This document shows positions 63,028-64,000 of a DNA stretch of 64,000 nt, in pieces. Position 1 is the stretch's first letter. Each line of letters begins with the position of its first letter. The position numbers and the translations under genes were made by a program. The stretch is from Actinomyces glycerinitolerans. Lineage in GTDB: Bacteria > Actinomycetota > Actinomycetes > Actinomycetales > Actinomycetaceae. Location: contig NZ_FQTT01000012.1 in assembly GCF_900098745.1 (NCBI RefSeq), forward strand, positions 249,413 to 313,412. Reading direction: 5' to 3'. The notes under the pieces are model-generated. The model was not told the DNA's origin. It worked only from the letters and a program-made list of their open reading frames with translations, and ran no database searches.

Positions 63028-63584
63028 ATCCGGCGCGCGTGGTGCTGCTCGGTGCCCCCGGCGCGGGCTGCAGCAGTGTGGGTCGCGCCCTGGCGAACGC
63101 CACCGGGCTGCCGCTGTACGACGTCGGGCAGGAGACGGCCGCGGCACTGGGCACCCTGCCCGAACTCGCCCTGGTGGCCGTCCCCGAGGAGCGCTACCGG
63201 CGCGCCGAGGCGGCCACCGCACGGCAGACGCTCGGGCAGGCCGCTGCCGGCGCCGTCATCGCCCTCGGTTCAGGGTGTCTGGATGACGACGCTGTGCAGG
63301 CCGCTCTCACGCAGGCGCGTGCCGACGGGGCGCATTTGGTACACCTGACCGCCACGCCGCGGCGACTGGCCACCCGCAACGGCCTGGACGCACCGCGCTC
63401 GGTGGCGCTCGGCAACGTCTATCAGGCATTCACGCGGATGCTGCGCGAGCGGGAGGCCGCCTGCGCACAGGCGGGCGGCGTCGTCGTCGACACCACCGAT
63501 ACCACCCCGGAGCGGGCCGCTGCGCTGGTACTGGAGCAGCTGGCCGACCGGGTGGGCTCGACCCCACGGCGGGCCGAGCCATAG
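63024..63584 (+). CDS. Shikimate-kinase-like protein with degraded Walker A
   Basis: 186 residues; ATG 63024 overlaps the aroKB stop by four bases. The fold resembles shikimate kinase ('VVLLGAPGAGCSSVGRALANATGLPLYD' split over strand 1 and helix 1), but the P-loop Lys is replaced by Cys ('GAPGAGCSS'). The substrate motifs DxD, FR..E and GGG are also lost ('VGQETAAAL', 'ALGSGCL'). The lid/adenine region 'RRLATRNGLDAPR' remains. It is probably a non-catalytic paralogue, since the fused kinase next door is intact. Confidence 0.7.
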   Translation: MNPARVVLLGAPGAGCSSVGRALANATGLPLYDVGQETAAALGTLPELALVAVPEERYRRAEAATARQTLGQAAAGAVIALGSGCLDDDAVQAALTQARADGAHLVHLTATPRRLATRNGLDAPRSVALGNVYQAFTRMLREREAACAQAGGVVVDTTDTTPERAAALVLEQLADRVGSTPRRAEP

Positions 63585-63593
63585 GCTGAACGC

Positions 63594-64000
63594 ATGTACG
63601 TGCCGCGGCACTTTGTACTTCCCGAGGAATACGCCACCTCCCTGCTGGACCGACCCCACGTCGGCAACCTGATCACCGTGCACGCCGACGGGCCGGCGGC
63701 CACCCTCGTGCCCTTCTACCGGGACGCGGAGCGCAATGCGCTGGTCACCCACCTGGTGCGCAACAACCCGCAGGTGCGCGAGCCGATAACGGGCCGCGGC
63801 ATGGTCATCTTCGACGACGTCGACGCCTATGTCTCGCCCCGCTGGTACGCCACCAACGAGGTCAAGCCGAACGTGCCCACCTGGGACTACATCACCCTGC
63901 ACGTGCGGGGGCCGGTGCGTATCGATTCCAGCCCCGAGGCGGCGCTGCAGGCGGCACGCAGGCTCACCGAATTGTCCGAGCCGGACGACGTGCTCACCCC
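63594..64000 (+). CDS. PaiB-like FMN-binding protein, 5' part
   Basis: 135 residues from ATG 63594 to the window edge. 'MYVPRHFVLPEEYATSLL', 'GNLITVHADGPAATLVPFY' and 'VSPRWYATNEVKPNVPTWDY' match the FMN-binding negative transcriptional regulators (PaiB family), which have a flavin-reductase-like split-barrel fold. The 'SPRWY' and 'VPTW' motifs are diagnostic. The C-terminus is not visible. Confidence 0.85.
   Translation, partial: MYVPRHFVLPEEYATSLLDRPHVGNLITVHADGPAATLVPFYRDAERNALVTHLVRNNPQVREPITGRGMVIFDDVDAYVSPRWYATNEVKPNVPTWDYITLHVRGPVRIDSSPEAALQAARRLTELSEPDDVLT

Noticed and set aside
1-64000. tRNA or rRNA genes
   Set aside because: I found no sequence with a convincing tRNA cloverleaf or rRNA segment, though a tRNAscan run would be more reliable than reading by eye.

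Overview
The window is high-G+C actinobacterial chromosome, most likely from an Actinomyces-like member of the Actinomycetaceae. The codon use of the housekeeping genes, frequent GTG starts, one- to four-base overlaps between genes, DUF349 and dynamin-like GTPase genes, and the order rpsD-alaS-ruvX-mltG-aroE-aroC-aroKB all fit. I ran no database search; family names come from motif recognition.

Left part (1-24.4 kb). The 3' end of relA is followed by an AbiEi-antitoxin-like gene. Next comes a decaying accessory locus (1.27-6.46 kb): a small gene split by a 544-bp transposase-less element, a large DUF6571-like gene cut by an in-frame amber codon, a membrane protein, a lipoprotein and a frameshifted exported protein. 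After it come a thiostrepton-resistance-type (Tsr/TsnR) rRNA methyltransferase, a DUF349 gene, an MBL-fold hydrolase, hisS and two dynamin-like membrane GTPases. Between the hydrolase and hisS sits a minus-strand island visibly richer in A/T (10.35-19.13 kb). It encodes a tail-anchored Ser/Thr kinase, a zinc-ribbon TRAFAC-type GTPase, a tail-anchored protein resembling GTPase-associated proteins (GAP1-like), and two paralogous four-helix membrane proteins. This is the best candidate for a poorly described system, probably a signalling or defence (biological conflict) module.

Middle part (24.4-44.1 kb). A KefB-like antiporter and a DEAD-box RNA helicase lie on the minus strand. Two cell-surface proteins, aspS and a complete oligopeptide ABC transporter operon with fused ATPases follow on the plus strand. 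Then come a lipoprotein, a DUF6297-like permease/ABC ATPase pair, and a BrnT/BrnA-like toxin-antitoxin pair flanked by inverted repeats and driven by an apparently leaderless promoter.

Right part (44.1-64 kb). A wrecked MFS transporter gene precedes a polyol dehydrogenase and an AraC regulator, probably the remnant of a sugar-alcohol locus. A YciO/Sua5 protein, an MMPL exporter, rarA and a TauE-like permease follow. A repeat-rich intergenic region (52.4-53.6 kb) holds a palindromic repeat array with about 20.5-bp period and two long hairpins. The closing block is rpsD, alaS, ruvX, mltG, aroE, aroC and a fused aroK-aroB, then a shikimate-kinase-like protein that has lost its Walker A lysine. 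The last gene is a PaiB-like protein cut by the window edge.
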